NCBI RefSeq assembly: GCF_020042345.1
Contig: NZ_CP083387.1
Location: forward strand, 1 to 64,000
DNA length: 64,000 nucleotides
Reading direction: 5' to 3'
Source: Arachidicoccus terrestris
GTDB lineage: Bacteria > Bacteroidota > Bacteroidia > Chitinophagales > Chitinophagaceae
Below are positions 27,650 through 37,138 of this stretch, piece after piece (position 1 is the stretch's first letter; each line of letters begins with the position of its first letter). The translations under genes and the position numbers were made by a program. The notes below the pieces were generated by a model that saw nothing but the letters and a program-made list of their open reading frames with translations, was not told the origin of the DNA and did not search any database.

Positions 27650-29056
27650 ATGAAGCAGTTGCGGTTCGTTATAATAATTCTTCTTTGTAGCTTTTCTGCC
27701 GGTTATGGGCAGCATAAGCATCAGCGGCTGCAAATCACACCTAACGGCCACTTTCTACAATTTAAAGACGGCACGCCCTTTTTCTGGCTGGGAGATACCG
27801 GATGGGATTTATTTTTCAAACTCAATTTGAAACAGATAAAGACCTATCTTGATAACCGCGCCGCAAAAGGCTTTAACCTGATACAGGCAGTAGCTATATC
27901 CGAACGAAATGGACTACGGACACCCAACCGTTATGGAGAACTGCCATTAAAAGACCTGGACCCAGCCCGGCCAAACGGGAAATACTTTGCCCTGATTGAC
28001 AGTACGATAGCGTTGGCCGCCGCCCGTGATATTTTTATCGGTCTGCTGCCTACCTGGGGCGACAAAGTGACTAAAATGTGGGGAGCAGGCCCGGAAATCT
28101 TCGATACCCTGAACGCCTATACGTATGGCAAATGGCTAGGTAACCGGTATAAAAATGCCTGGAATATCATCTGGATCGCGGGTGGCGACAGACCGGCGTT
28201 CAACGATTCTTTAGATTGGCGCCCTGTCTGGCGCGCCATGATCCGTGGCATCCGGGATGGTACGGACGGTAAGGCCATCGTCACCTACCATCCATGGGGA
28301 GAGGCTTCTTCTACCAAATACTGGTTGAGTGACAGCAGTTATTTAGACATCAATATGATGCAGTCTGGCCACAGGATCCACGATTTCCCAGTGTGGAACA
28401 TGGTGCAGAAAGACTATGCGCTGCAACCTTCAAAACCGGTCATAGACGGCGAACCTAATTATGAGGATCATCCGGTCAACTGGGACCCCAAAAAGGGTTA
28501 TTTCTGGGCTTATGATGTGCGCAAGCAACTCTATCGCTCCGTGTTCAGCGGTGCCTGTGGTGTCACTTATGGTCATAATTCTGTTTTCCAGTTCTACGGG
28601 CCCGGGGATGAAAAAATTAATGCTGCTGACCGCTATTGGACCGACGCCCTTGACCGGCCGGGCGCTTTTCAGGCAGGGTTTCTGAAAAAACTGATCCTCT
28701 CGAGGCCACCCGTGACAAGAGTACCGGATCAATCTCTGATCATCAGCGGTCAGGGTGCGGATGATGCCCATCATATTACCGCTTTTCGGGATGCGGATAA
28801 CACGTATGCCATGATCTATTTACCCGTTGGTCGCAAAATTGAAATCAACACGGCGTTTATTCCGTCAAAAACAATCAAGATCTACTGGTATAACCCCGCT
28901 ATTGGGAAAGTTACCAAATCCTTTTCCATACACCAAGATAGTATGCACTGGTTTACTCCGCCGACAACCGGTGCGCAAAATGATTGGGTACTTGTACTGG
29001 ATGACCCATCAAAAAATTATGCAATACCGGGGACCCTTCATTACTCACCGCGATGA
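27650..29056 (+). CDS. DUF4038 family glycoside hydrolase (GH140/apiosidase-like)
   Basis: A 468-residue exported enzyme. The signal peptide ends near FSAGYGQ. The DUF4038 TIM barrel shows GTPFFWLGDTGWDLFFKL, AAKGFNLIQAVAI and IIWIAGGDRPAFND. It continues with GKAIVTYHPWGE, PVIDGEPNYEDHP and GVTYGHNSVFQFYGPG. The Asp of GGDR and the Glu of DGEP are candidate catalytic residues. A C-terminal Collagen_bind_2-like beta domain ends the protein. Characterised relatives include an apiosidase acting on plant pectin, but specificity varies across the family. It is an orphan, not in a SusCD locus here. Confidence 0.85.
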   Translation: MKQLRFVIIILLCSFSAGYGQHKHQRLQITPNGHFLQFKDGTPFFWLGDTGWDLFFKLNLKQIKTYLDNRAAKGFNLIQAVAISERNGLRTPNRYGELPLKDLDPARPNGKYFALIDSTIALAAARDIFIGLLPTWGDKVTKMWGAGPEIFDTLNAYTYGKWLGNRYKNAWNIIWIAGGDRPAFNDSLDWRPVWRAMIRGIRDGTDGKAIVTYHPWGEASSTKYWLSDSSYLDINMMQSGHRIHDFPVWNMVQKDYALQPSKPVIDGEPNYEDHPVNWDPKKGYFWAYDVRKQLYRSVFSGACGVTYGHNSVFQFYGPGDEKINAADRYWTDALDRPGAFQAGFLKKLILSRPPVTRVPDQSLIISGQGADDAHHITAFRDADNTYAMIYLPVGRKIEINTAFIPSKTIKIYWYNPAIGKVTKSFSIHQDSMHWFTPPTTGAQNDWVLVLDDPSKNYAIPGTLHYSPR

Positions 29057-29606
29057 TGAGCGGCCTGCCATATTATGATGTTATACAAAACATTGACTAG
29101 AACGCTTAAACAAACGGATACAAAGGATTGATCTGCATTAACGTTTTTTTACCGAAATAAAAAAAACGCAGGCTTAAACAGCTTTTGGTGTACTCAAAAA
29201 GAAACCTAAGCCATACAATGCTCTGGCTGTAGACAAATTGGGTTAAAAAAATAACCCCGCATCCATGTAGAAAAATTTGCGCTTACTTAAGAAAGCAGCA
29301 ACTATGTATTGTCAGCCTCCCAATACAGCTATAGAATATAGCCATCATTTCATCACAAAGCAAATGAGCCATATACTCGGGTGAACAAGCCGGGAAAGTA
29401 TCAAGAAAACATCTATCCGTAATACCGGGAATTGCAGCGGAAGGGCGTTAGAAACCTGCATCCGGCCATCTTTTGCGATTTAACAGAAAGGCTACACCCT
29501 TGATTAGAAGTCGTATAGCAAGAAACTGTCTGCCAAAAGAGCCTGGTGAATTTTCAGCCGCAATTTGTTTAACATTTCGGGCCTTGCTTTTCCCCCGGTA
29601 ATCCGT
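29057..29606. other. intergenic, no supported gene
   Basis: About 550 bp with stops in all frames. Apart from the promoter at its right end, I see no RNA, repeat or regulatory structure. Confidence 0.4.
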
Positions 29607-29614
29607 TACATTTG
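29584..29614 (+). promoter_or_regulatory. Bacteroidota promoter of the sterol-desaturase gene
   Basis: TTG (29584-29586), a 20-nt spacer and TACATTTG (29607-29614) fit the consensus exactly. The ATG at 29621 is only 6 nt downstream of the -7 box, so the transcript would be leaderless or nearly so. Confidence 0.6.
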
Positions 29615-29620
29615 TTGATA

Positions 29621-30529
29621 ATGATATTAAACACCTTCAGCGATCTATTCGCCGCACCGCAAATTCCCTACGAACAAATCCTTCACCTAAAGAAAAATGC
29701 ACCGAACCTCATCGTCTATGCGATACCATTTATGGCTTTTTTCACACTTTTGGAAATGGGCGTATCCTGGTACCAAAACCACAAGCTCTATAAAGTAAGA
29801 GAGAGCATCGGCTCTACACTGGTGGGTTTAGGAAATGTTTTAATCAATCTGTTACTTAAGGTTTCGCTCCTGTATTTTTTTGTCTGGCTGTATAATGTTT
29901 TACCCTGGCGGATGGCACTGGCTTGGTGGACCCTGATTCCCTGTTATATTCTGTTCGATTTTTGCAGCTATTGGGCGCACCGGTTTTCCCATTCACAGCG
30001 ATTTTTGTGGTCTACGCATGTTGTCCACCATTCCGCCGAGAGCTACAACCTGACGGTATCGTTCCGGCTCAGCTGGATTCAGAATATCAAGGTCGTTTTT
30101 TTTATACCCGTAGCATTATGCGGCTTCCATCCGCTGGTCTTCTTCGTCGTTAGCCAGATCAGCGTATTATTTCAGTTTTGGGTCCATACGGAATATATAA
30201 AAAAGTTACCTCCCGTCTTTGAATACATTTTTGCGACGCCGTCCAATCACAGGGTCCATCACGGCTCACAGGAAAAGTATCTGGATAAGAATTTCGCCGC
30301 GACCTTCATCTTCTGGGACCGGATCTTTAACACTTACCAAAAGGAAGAAGAAAAGCCGGTATATGGACTGACCACTAAAATCGGCAACCGGCTCAATCCT
30401 ATCTATCTTAATTTTCATGAGCTGAAAGACATCTATAGAGATGTCAGACTGGCAAAAGGTTGGCGTAAAAAATGGTTTTACCTGTTTGGCAGCCCTGTTG
30501 CCATCGATCGGGATAAAAAGAAAGATTAG
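29621..30529 (+). CDS. sterol desaturase / fatty acid hydroxylase family protein
   Basis: A 302-residue membrane di-iron oxygenase. The three His clusters are visible: HRFSHSQRF, HVVHHSAE and HRVHHGSQ. They lie between TM helices (IVYAIPFMAFFTLLEMG, LLLKVSLLYFFVWLYNVL, WWTLIPCYILFDF, VVFFIPVALCGFHPLVF). It hydroxylates or desaturates a lipid; the substrate is unknown. I use ATG 29621 because the frame's first codon (29612) is a TTG lying in the promoter. Confidence 0.9.
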   Translation: MILNTFSDLFAAPQIPYEQILHLKKNAPNLIVYAIPFMAFFTLLEMGVSWYQNHKLYKVRESIGSTLVGLGNVLINLLLKVSLLYFFVWLYNVLPWRMALAWWTLIPCYILFDFCSYWAHRFSHSQRFLWSTHVVHHSAESYNLTVSFRLSWIQNIKVVFFIPVALCGFHPLVFFVVSQISVLFQFWVHTEYIKKLPPVFEYIFATPSNHRVHHGSQEKYLDKNFAATFIFWDRIFNTYQKEEEKPVYGLTTKIGNRLNPIYLNFHELKDIYRDVRLAKGWRKKWFYLFGSPVAIDRDKKKD

Positions 30530-30633
30530 ATCTCGCTTCGCTGACCACCCTATCCCTAAAATTTAATTCAGTGTCTGACAACTTTATAAAGGAATAATCC
30601 GTCTTTTCTAAAATCTCGATTTTACTCATGTTT

Positions 30634-30870
30634 TTAAGTATAGCCACCTTCTTTCAGGACCGCAAGCGCTCTTTCAACATCTGTTTCCCTGACCAGTATT
30701 TTAGGTTTGTCCGCTGCATTTCCGTATATCTGCCCGGCCATTTCGTTGAATAAAAATGCGGGTACTCCCTCTGATTCTAAATAATTCTTGGCCCCCTGAA
30801 CCTCTACGGGAAAATGGGAACTGAAAACAACTTTCAGATTATCTGTAATATTATCACTTGTCATGATCAT
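30634..30870 (-). CDS. DUF2007 domain protein
   Basis: A 78-residue single-domain protein of the DUF2007 (putative signal-transducing) family. The core is SSHFPVEVQGAKNYLESEGV, then KPKILVRETDVERALAVL. This small alpha/beta fold is widespread in Bacteroidota and of unknown function. It converges with the desaturase gene and stands 92 bp from the permease gene's stop. Confidence 0.8.
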   Translation of the reverse strand: MIMTSDNITDNLKVVFSSHFPVEVQGAKNYLESEGVPAFLFNEMAGQIYGNAADKPKILVRETDVERALAVLKEGGYT

Positions 30871-30962
30871 TGTTTTTATAAATATACGGAAAAATAGCCA
30901 GGTGGCACTTCATAATAAGATGCAGCCAGATTTAGCCCAGATTATCACATATTCCAAAAATT

Positions 30963-33425
30963 CTAATCCATTCTCAAACAGTTTACCGGATTAGCCCTTG
31001 CAGCTTTCAATATCTGAATACCCATCGCCATCAGCGCGATCAGTATAGCCGCCGTTCCGCTGGCAATAAAGATCAATCCGCTGATCCTGACACGATAGGC
31101 ATACTCCTGTAACCACAGCTCCACAAAGTAAAAGGCGACAGGCGCCGCAATGACAAAGGCAATGACAATAAGGGCAATAAATTCTTTTAAAAATAAATAA
31201 ACGATGCTTCCCGTACCGGCACCGAATACTTTACGGATCCCTATTTCCTTTACCCGTTGCACGGCAATAAAGGAAACGAGACCATACAGGCCAAGGCAGC
31301 TTATAAATATAGCGATCGCCGCAAAGATCTTATACAGCTGAGAAAGCTGCGCTTCTTGTTGGTAAAACCCGGCTATTTTATCATCCAAAAATTTGTATGT
31401 ATAGACAAAATCAGGAAATGTCTTTTCCCAAATACGTTTTACTGACCCCAGTGTAGCTGGGATATCCGTCAGACGCAGTTTTATAGAAGCCTGGCGGTAC
31501 ATCGTATTGTTGGTAGTCAGCACCACAGGGGCCAGATTGTCGCGCAACGTCCTGTCGTTAAAATCTTTCAGCACACCCACTACCGGGCACTTGATCACGC
31601 CGTTCCAGATTGACAGCTCTTTGCCCAGGATATCTGCCGGATGTTGATACCCTAAAGCCTTTACCAAAGTCTCATTCACCAGAAACTCCTGTGTATAGCC
31701 AGAGGGCTTTAAATTCCTCCCGGCGATGAGTTGCAGCCCATAGGTCGGCGCGTAGGATTCATCGGCAAATTTGACGATAGCCTCCCTGTTCGCCTCATCT
31801 TGTGAACGCGTCAGGCTGAAACCCGTCCACAAGTCATCATCTTTTTCCATGGGCGCCGTGGAACTAAAAGAGACAGCTTGAATGCCACTGTTAGACAATA
31901 GTTGATTTCTCAGATAGTCGGTCAAATCTGTGCCTGTGCTATCAGGACGGAAAGGCACATTGACGATCGCCTCTTTATCAAAACCCAATGGCTGGTTTAA
32001 AAAATAATGCGTTTGTTTTATGATGACGAGCATCCCGATGATCAGTACCTGTGCAATCATGAATTGAAAAACCACCAGGGCCCTTCTGAGAGAAAACCTT
32101 TTTGGTGCGTTTACGGTAAATTTACTTTTTAACACATGCACAGGATTGAACCTGGACAAGATAAGAGATGGGTAGAATCCCGCCAGAAGCGTGACGACAA
32201 TTAGAATAATCAAAAGAAATAATAAGAGTGCCGGATCACGGATGGCATTAAAGTGAAGCGGCAGGGCCAGCAGCCGGCTGATGACGGGCATTAAAATCAG
32301 GGTAATTAAAGCAGCCAGGATAACAGCACCAGTAACGACCATAAGCGTTTCAATGATGAATTGCCACTGTAAGCTGCGTTTACTGCTGCCCAGCACTTTT
32401 CTTACGGCGATTTCTTTCGCGCGATTAACGGACGCTGCCGTAGCCAGATTGACAAAATTAACACAGGCAATGATCAGGATAAAGATCCCGATCAACCATA
32501 GTACACTGATTAATTTATGGCTGACCGTCTGGCCAACATAATTACCGGCCTGGGTATCATAATGAATGGCGCTTAAGGGCTGCAGCATATAGCTGTCCTT
32601 GTTTTCAGGCGCCTGTACCTGTCTGGCATAAACATCCAGCCGCTGCTGAAATTCCTTGACCTGCATGCCTTCGGGCAACAGAACATAGCAGCCAAAATCG
32701 GGCGCCGACTGACTCCAGTCAGGGTTCTGATAGCCATATACTTTATCACCTGTAAAATCTGTCCCGTAGGCAATCACCAGTTTAAGCTGAAAATCCGTAT
32801 TGGAGGGTATCGTGGCCAGTATGCCGGAGACTTTCAGTGTTACCGGAGGCGACTGAAATAACCCAGCTCCTATTCGATAAGATCCCGTTAGTTTAATGAC
32901 GCGCCCCATCGCCTTTTTCCAGTCCCCGAAATACCGGGTAGCCGTTTCTCTGGTGAGCAGCACATTATTGGGTTCTTGCAAGGAACTGTATGATCCGGCA
33001 AGGAGGGGAAAATCAAAAATTTTAAAAAAAGAGGGTGAGGTGTAAAATACACCGCTTTCTTCGCTAAAATTACCTGCCGGTAAGTTACCTGCACTCAGTA
33101 CCTGCAGTTGATCATTATGGCTTGCATACACCGGGGCGACCTGTTCCAGATCTGGAAAAGCGGCCTTCAGGCCCCGTGGCAAAGGAAATGGAACAGCCCT
33201 GCTCGTTATCATATCCGCTACGCCGGTTGGAGACGTCTTCGTCAGTACACGATAAATCCGGTCTTTATTGGGGTGAAAATCGTCAAAACCCGTATGGAAC
33301 CGGATCAGGATAAATATAGTCAGACAAACAGCAATACCCACTGCCAGCCCAAGGATATTGATAATCGTATAATTTCTATTACGGCGTAGATTTCTAAACG
33401 CGACCCTGAAGTAACTGACGAACAT
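30963..33425 (-). CDS. MacB/FtsX-type ABC transporter permease
   Basis: An 820-residue Bacteroidota-type ABC permease with two MacB_PCD-FtsX modules. The first TM is at about residues 20-40 (YTIINILGLAVGIAVCLTIF), with MacB_PCD periplasmic domains at ~45-240 and ~490-660. FtsX cores begin with NRAKEIAVRKVLGSSKR and VQRVKEIGIRKVFGAGTGS. No ATPase subunit is adjacent, so it is an orphan permease as is common in this phylum. Substrate unknown; antimicrobial peptide or lipoprotein export are family roles. Confidence 0.93.
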   Translation of the reverse strand: MFVSYFRVAFRNLRRNRNYTIINILGLAVGIAVCLTIFILIRFHTGFDDFHPNKDRIYRVLTKTSPTGVADMITSRAVPFPLPRGLKAAFPDLEQVAPVYASHNDQLQVLSAGNLPAGNFSEESGVFYTSPSFFKIFDFPLLAGSYSSLQEPNNVLLTRETATRYFGDWKKAMGRVIKLTGSYRIGAGLFQSPPVTLKVSGILATIPSNTDFQLKLVIAYGTDFTGDKVYGYQNPDWSQSAPDFGCYVLLPEGMQVKEFQQRLDVYARQVQAPENKDSYMLQPLSAIHYDTQAGNYVGQTVSHKLISVLWLIGIFILIIACVNFVNLATAASVNRAKEIAVRKVLGSSKRSLQWQFIIETLMVVTGAVILAALITLILMPVISRLLALPLHFNAIRDPALLLFLLIILIVVTLLAGFYPSLILSRFNPVHVLKSKFTVNAPKRFSLRRALVVFQFMIAQVLIIGMLVIIKQTHYFLNQPLGFDKEAIVNVPFRPDSTGTDLTDYLRNQLLSNSGIQAVSFSSTAPMEKDDDLWTGFSLTRSQDEANREAIVKFADESYAPTYGLQLIAGRNLKPSGYTQEFLVNETLVKALGYQHPADILGKELSIWNGVIKCPVVGVLKDFNDRTLRDNLAPVVLTTNNTMYRQASIKLRLTDIPATLGSVKRIWEKTFPDFVYTYKFLDDKIAGFYQQEAQLSQLYKIFAAIAIFISCLGLYGLVSFIAVQRVKEIGIRKVFGAGTGSIVYLFLKEFIALIVIAFVIAAPVAFYFVELWLQEYAYRVRISGLIFIASGTAAILIALMAMGIQILKAARANPVNCLRMD

Positions 33426-33672
33426 GGCTTGGAGTTTATTCTGACCGCAACAAGTACCTTACCACATAGTAAAAAACATATTTTCTGATAATTACATAGA
33501 TAAATATATATCAATATGTCCGAATTCGAACAATCCATGTCCAGATTTGAACATATTAATATTAATCACGATATAATTGAATGAAAACACGCGATGATAT
33601 ACAATGATTTGGCAAGAATCTCGGAGAAATAAAAATACAAACCACACGGCCATGCATACAGACGTGGGGCGC

Positions 33673-33709
33673 AATACATAAATTGTGATTTTTTCACAAT
33701 TTATGTATT
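33673..33709. promoter_or_regulatory. 16-bp perfect palindrome at the ATPase promoter
   Basis: Arms 33673-33688 (AATACATAAATTGTGA) and 33694-33709 are exact reverse complements around TTTTT. The right arm runs into TACCTTTG (33709-33716), a perfect -7 box. A TTG at 33683-33685, 23 nt upstream, may serve as -33. The position argues for an operator that represses the ATPase gene. The start codon is 4 nt past the -7 box. Confidence 0.6.
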
Positions 33710-33720
33710 ACCTTTGCGAG

Positions 33721-35037
33721 ATGATAATAGACTTTCAATTCGGGAATTACCGGTCTTTTAAAGAACTGCAGACTTTTTCCATGCGAGCCGCGCACAAAAG
33801 AAAAAATGACAAAGGTCTGGACGAGGGAAATGTTTTTGAGTCCTCACTTGGACTGCGTATGCTTAGAACAAAGGCTATATACGGCAGTAATGCAAGCGGT
33901 AAGAGCAATATAGCTATGGCTTTCGGCGCCTTCAATATCATGGTTAAAAGCTCCGTCGCGCACGAAAATTTAACAAAAAAAATATGGGCCGACCGATTTC
34001 TCTTAAACGCTAAGGACGATCAACGCCCCATAACGTTTCAGCTGTTATTTTCATTTGAAGACAGCCTTTACCGGTTTGGATTTCAGATTAAGAATGAAAA
34101 GATAGAATCTGAATGGCTCTATCGCGCAGAAACCAGCCATGTAGAATCCGAAGAGCAATACTTTTTTAGAAAGAAAACGGACCTAATTTATAATAAAAGC
34201 TACTTTTCCAAGGACAGCGCCTACATGCAATTCCTGGAAAGCGAAACTAATGAAATCTTTAGATCCGATGCCTTATTTTTAACCAGTGTCGCTATTAACG
34301 GACATAAAACGCTCTCAAAAATCAGAGAGGAGATTTTAAAAATAGCAATTGTAGATGGTACGAATTTTAATGCCGGACTGCAGTTCGCATTACAAATAAT
34401 TGAAAAAGGAGAGTCAAAAGAAAAGCAGGCATTGAAAAACTTTTTAAAATATGCAGACACTGGCATACATGATTTTTCACTTGCAGATTTACCATATTTA
34501 TCCAAAGAAAAAGACGTTGCCTCGGTTCTTTTTCAAACAAAAAAAAATGAGCAAAAGTCGTTAATATCATACCATCGGGCATATGGTGAAGATAATAAAC
34601 CTGCAGAACAGTTACAGCAGGATGACTTCTTTAAATGGGAATCAAATGGCAGTGTCAAACTATTGGGTATAGCTGCAATTATTTTAAGAACCTTAAAAAG
34701 TGGGCAGACACTGTTGATAGATGAATTTGATTCGAGCTTCCACCCAAACCTGACATTGAAAATATTAAATATTTTCAACTCAGAAACAACAAATCCTCAT
34801 AATGCGCAATTAATTGTGATAACACACGATGTTGGTCTGATGAGAGGAAGTAAGTTACGGCGTGATCAAATTGTACTTGTCAATAAAGATCAATACGGAA
34901 GAAGTAATTTAAAAACATTGATCGAATACAAAGGAATCCGTAAAGACCAGTCATTTGAAAAAGATTACCTGGAGGGAAGTTACGCAGGTGTACCCAACCT
35001 GGTTAAATTAGACGCCACCATATTAGATTTTTTATGA
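33721..35037 (+). CDS. AAA_15/OLD-like ATPase
   Basis: A 438-residue ABC/SMC-type ATPase. It begins MIIDFQFGNYRSFKELQTFS, the usual first strand of AAA_15 proteins, which fixes the start at 33721 although the frame is open to 33685. Walker A is GSNASGKS (residues 55-62). Near the C-terminus come TLLIDEFDSSFHPNLTLKIL (Walker B and D-loop) and LIVITHDVGL (switch His). Relatives are often followed by an RloB-like nuclease in anti-phage or abortive-infection modules. Here no RloB-like gene follows. Confidence 0.88.
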   Translation: MIIDFQFGNYRSFKELQTFSMRAAHKRKNDKGLDEGNVFESSLGLRMLRTKAIYGSNASGKSNIAMAFGAFNIMVKSSVAHENLTKKIWADRFLLNAKDDQRPITFQLLFSFEDSLYRFGFQIKNEKIESEWLYRAETSHVESEEQYFFRKKTDLIYNKSYFSKDSAYMQFLESETNEIFRSDALFLTSVAINGHKTLSKIREEILKIAIVDGTNFNAGLQFALQIIEKGESKEKQALKNFLKYADTGIHDFSLADLPYLSKEKDVASVLFQTKKNEQKSLISYHRAYGEDNKPAEQLQQDDFFKWESNGSVKLLGIAAIILRTLKSGQTLLIDEFDSSFHPNLTLKILNIFNSETTNPHNAQLIVITHDVGLMRGSKLRRDQIVLVNKDQYGRSNLKTLIEYKGIRKDQSFEKDYLEGSYAGVPNLVKLDATILDFL

Positions 35038-35513
35038 AATATATGAGGCTCTAAAATCAAATTGGAATTTAAGACCTTTTCACAATACCGCAAAAACGGT
35101 AGAATTCTGTTAAGACCTTTACGATCTCCATGGTGGAGATAAAAGTGAAATGCAAAAATTCGCCAGTCTGGGATGCGTTCCAGGTCAACAACCTTAAACC
35201 ACGAAAGATCAGACATTACTTATCTGAGCATGTCCACAGGAAAGTGGTCCAAAATTCCATAGGAAACTGGTACAATGAGTTTAATTGGTACCAAATCCTG
35301 TCAGCGTCTCCCGTAATTTGCTCCAGCTGACCGGTTCCTCTACGTCACTACATCCACATAACTTACTGATTATCATTTTATTATTTTATACTCAGCCAAA
35401 AGTGGCGTTTTTCACATACTTTTGGCTGAGTATAAAACCAATATACTCAGCCAGAAGTGCCGTTTTATGTAAAACTTCGAGCCGAGAACCTAGAAAATTA
35501 TAACTGATTTGAA
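35038..35513. other. intergenic region with repeated half-sites
   Basis: 476 bp between two ATPase genes. The first 340 bp have no recognisable gene (a 66-codon frame at 35130-35330 has no motif). The last part carries the inverted and direct repeats described separately. Confidence 0.45.
35387..35466. repeat. triple repeat TATACTCAGCC-AAGT upstream of a DUF234 ATPase
   Basis: Perfect 17-bp inverted repeat: TATACTCAGCCAAAAGT (35387-35403) and its complement (35418-35434) around a 14-nt spacer. A third copy in the first orientation lies at 35442-35458 with one mismatch, and the bases after copies 1 and 3 also match (GTGGCGTTTT / GTGCCGTTTT). It ends about 50 bp before the ATG of the ATPase gene. 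Confidence 0.75.
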
Positions 35514-36947
35514 ATGAAAAATCTAATTGGCAGAATAAAGGAACAGGAATTACTCAAGGAGGCCTTTGACTCTGGGCACCCCGAACTCATTGCCGTTTTT
35601 GGCAGGAGGCGTGTTGGAAAAACCTATCTTATCAGAAAATATTTTAAAGATAAATTACTATTCCAGCTTGTGGGAACCAAAGATGCAAGTCTAAGCAGTC
35701 AATTAGCACAATTCAGCACAGCTTTAGGTAATGCCGCTGGTAATCCCAGATTATTCAGAGTGCCGGAAAGTTGGTCAGAAGCTTTTAGCCTTCTTTCCAA
35801 CTTTCTGACACCCAAATTAGTTATTGGAAGATCTGTGGTTTTTCTGGACGAATTCCCCTGGCTGAATACACAGAAATCAGGCTTTCTTCAGGCATTTGAT
35901 CATTGGTGGAACAGCTGGGCAAATGATCAGGACAACTTAGTCGTAATAATCTGCGGATCAGCCGCGTCTTGGATGATAAAGAATGTCGTAAACAATAAAG
36001 GTGGTCTACATAACCGTATTACACGCAAAATCAGATTACTACCGTTTAGCCTGAAAGAAACCGAAGAATTCTTGTTGGCAAATAATATAAACATGGTACG
36101 TTATCAAATATTGCAGATATATATGGTAATGGGAGGTATACCTCAATATCTTAAAGAAATTCGTAAAGGAGAAAGCCCGGAACAAGCCATAAATAGAATA
36201 TGCTTCACCAAAGATGGATTTCTGAGCGGGGAATTCAATAATCTGTATCATTCACTTTTTGATGATGCCAGCCGACATTTATCTATCATCAGGGTTCTAG
36301 CAGACAATAATTCCGGCCTTACCCGTAAAGATATCATTGAAAAAGCCGGTCTATCTTCGGGAGGTACACTAACATTACTCTTTGATGAATTGATAGAATC
36401 TGGATTTGTAACCACATGGTTATCTTATGATAGGAAATCAAAGGATTTAATTTATAAACTTTCAGATGAATTTACACACTTCTATCTGAAATTTATGGAG
36501 GGCCATCGGGGTTCAGGTGACCAAATATGGGAAACGCTTTCAACTGAAGAGTCATGGAAAATATGGAGTGGTATCGCATTTGAAAGAGTTTGCTTAAAGC
36601 ATATACCACAAATAAAAATATCTTTAGGCATTCGCAGTATTTATACAGAAGAAGCCACATGGCACTTTAAGTCAGCCAACGGCAAAGGTGCTCAAATTGA
36701 TTTATTATTCGACCGAAAGGATTTTGTCATCAGTCTCTGTGAGATAAAATTCTCAAAATCCGAGTTTGCCATCACGAAAGCCTATGCAGAGCAACTTGAG
36801 AATAAGAAAGAAGTTTTTAAAGAACAAACTAAAACGAAAAAGGCGTTGTTTCTGACATTTGTTACCGCATTCGGCTTAACCAATAATAATTACGCAAAAC
36901 GACTGGTTCAAAATTCAATAACGATGGATGCACTATTTGAAAAATAG
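35514..36947 (+). CDS. archaeal-type ATPase with DUF234 (PD-(D/E)XK-like) C-terminus
   Basis: 477 residues. The PF01637-type STAND-like ATPase has Walker A in FGRRRVGKTYLI (residues 29-40) and Walker B in SVVFLDEFPWL (about 118). A sensor-like segment VVIICGSAASWM and a winged helix (about 265-330; LTRKDIIEKAGLSSGGT) follow. The C-terminal DUF234 region has GAQIDLLFDRKDF and CEIKFSK, a plausible PD-(D/E)XK nuclease core. The family is scattered in bacteria and archaea and its role is unsettled; mobility, DNA repair and defence have been suggested. Striking repeats precede it. Confidence 0.88.
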   Translation: MKNLIGRIKEQELLKEAFDSGHPELIAVFGRRRVGKTYLIRKYFKDKLLFQLVGTKDASLSSQLAQFSTALGNAAGNPRLFRVPESWSEAFSLLSNFLTPKLVIGRSVVFLDEFPWLNTQKSGFLQAFDHWWNSWANDQDNLVVIICGSAASWMIKNVVNNKGGLHNRITRKIRLLPFSLKETEEFLLANNINMVRYQILQIYMVMGGIPQYLKEIRKGESPEQAINRICFTKDGFLSGEFNNLYHSLFDDASRHLSIIRVLADNNSGLTRKDIIEKAGLSSGGTLTLLFDELIESGFVTTWLSYDRKSKDLIYKLSDEFTHFYLKFMEGHRGSGDQIWETLSTEESWKIWSGIAFERVCLKHIPQIKISLGIRSIYTEEATWHFKSANGKGAQIDLLFDRKDFVISLCEIKFSKSEFAITKAYAEQLENKKEVFKEQTKTKKALFLTFVTAFGLTNNNYAKRLVQNSITMDALFEK

Positions 36948-37138
36948 ATTTAAATTCATCATGTTATTGTCCCGTCTTAAATAAATTCTCATCAACCAAA
37001 CCACCAAAAATAAAAACAAGTACTGCCTTTGTAAATACATAGTCTGATCCGGGGATGTCCAGACTCATTTCACTTATGCACCTCTTATCTTATAAAAAAG
37101 CACAGACATTCAGACGAAAACATCAGCTTTCAGCTTTT

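Noticed and set aside
30444-30647. 67-codon minus-strand frame after the DUF2007 gene
   Set aside because: It mostly lies antisense in the desaturase gene end and its remaining ~40 codons show no recognisable family.
35130-35330. 66-codon frame downstream of the AAA_15 ATPase as a possible RloB partner
   Set aside because: Far too short and with no RloB-like or nuclease motif.
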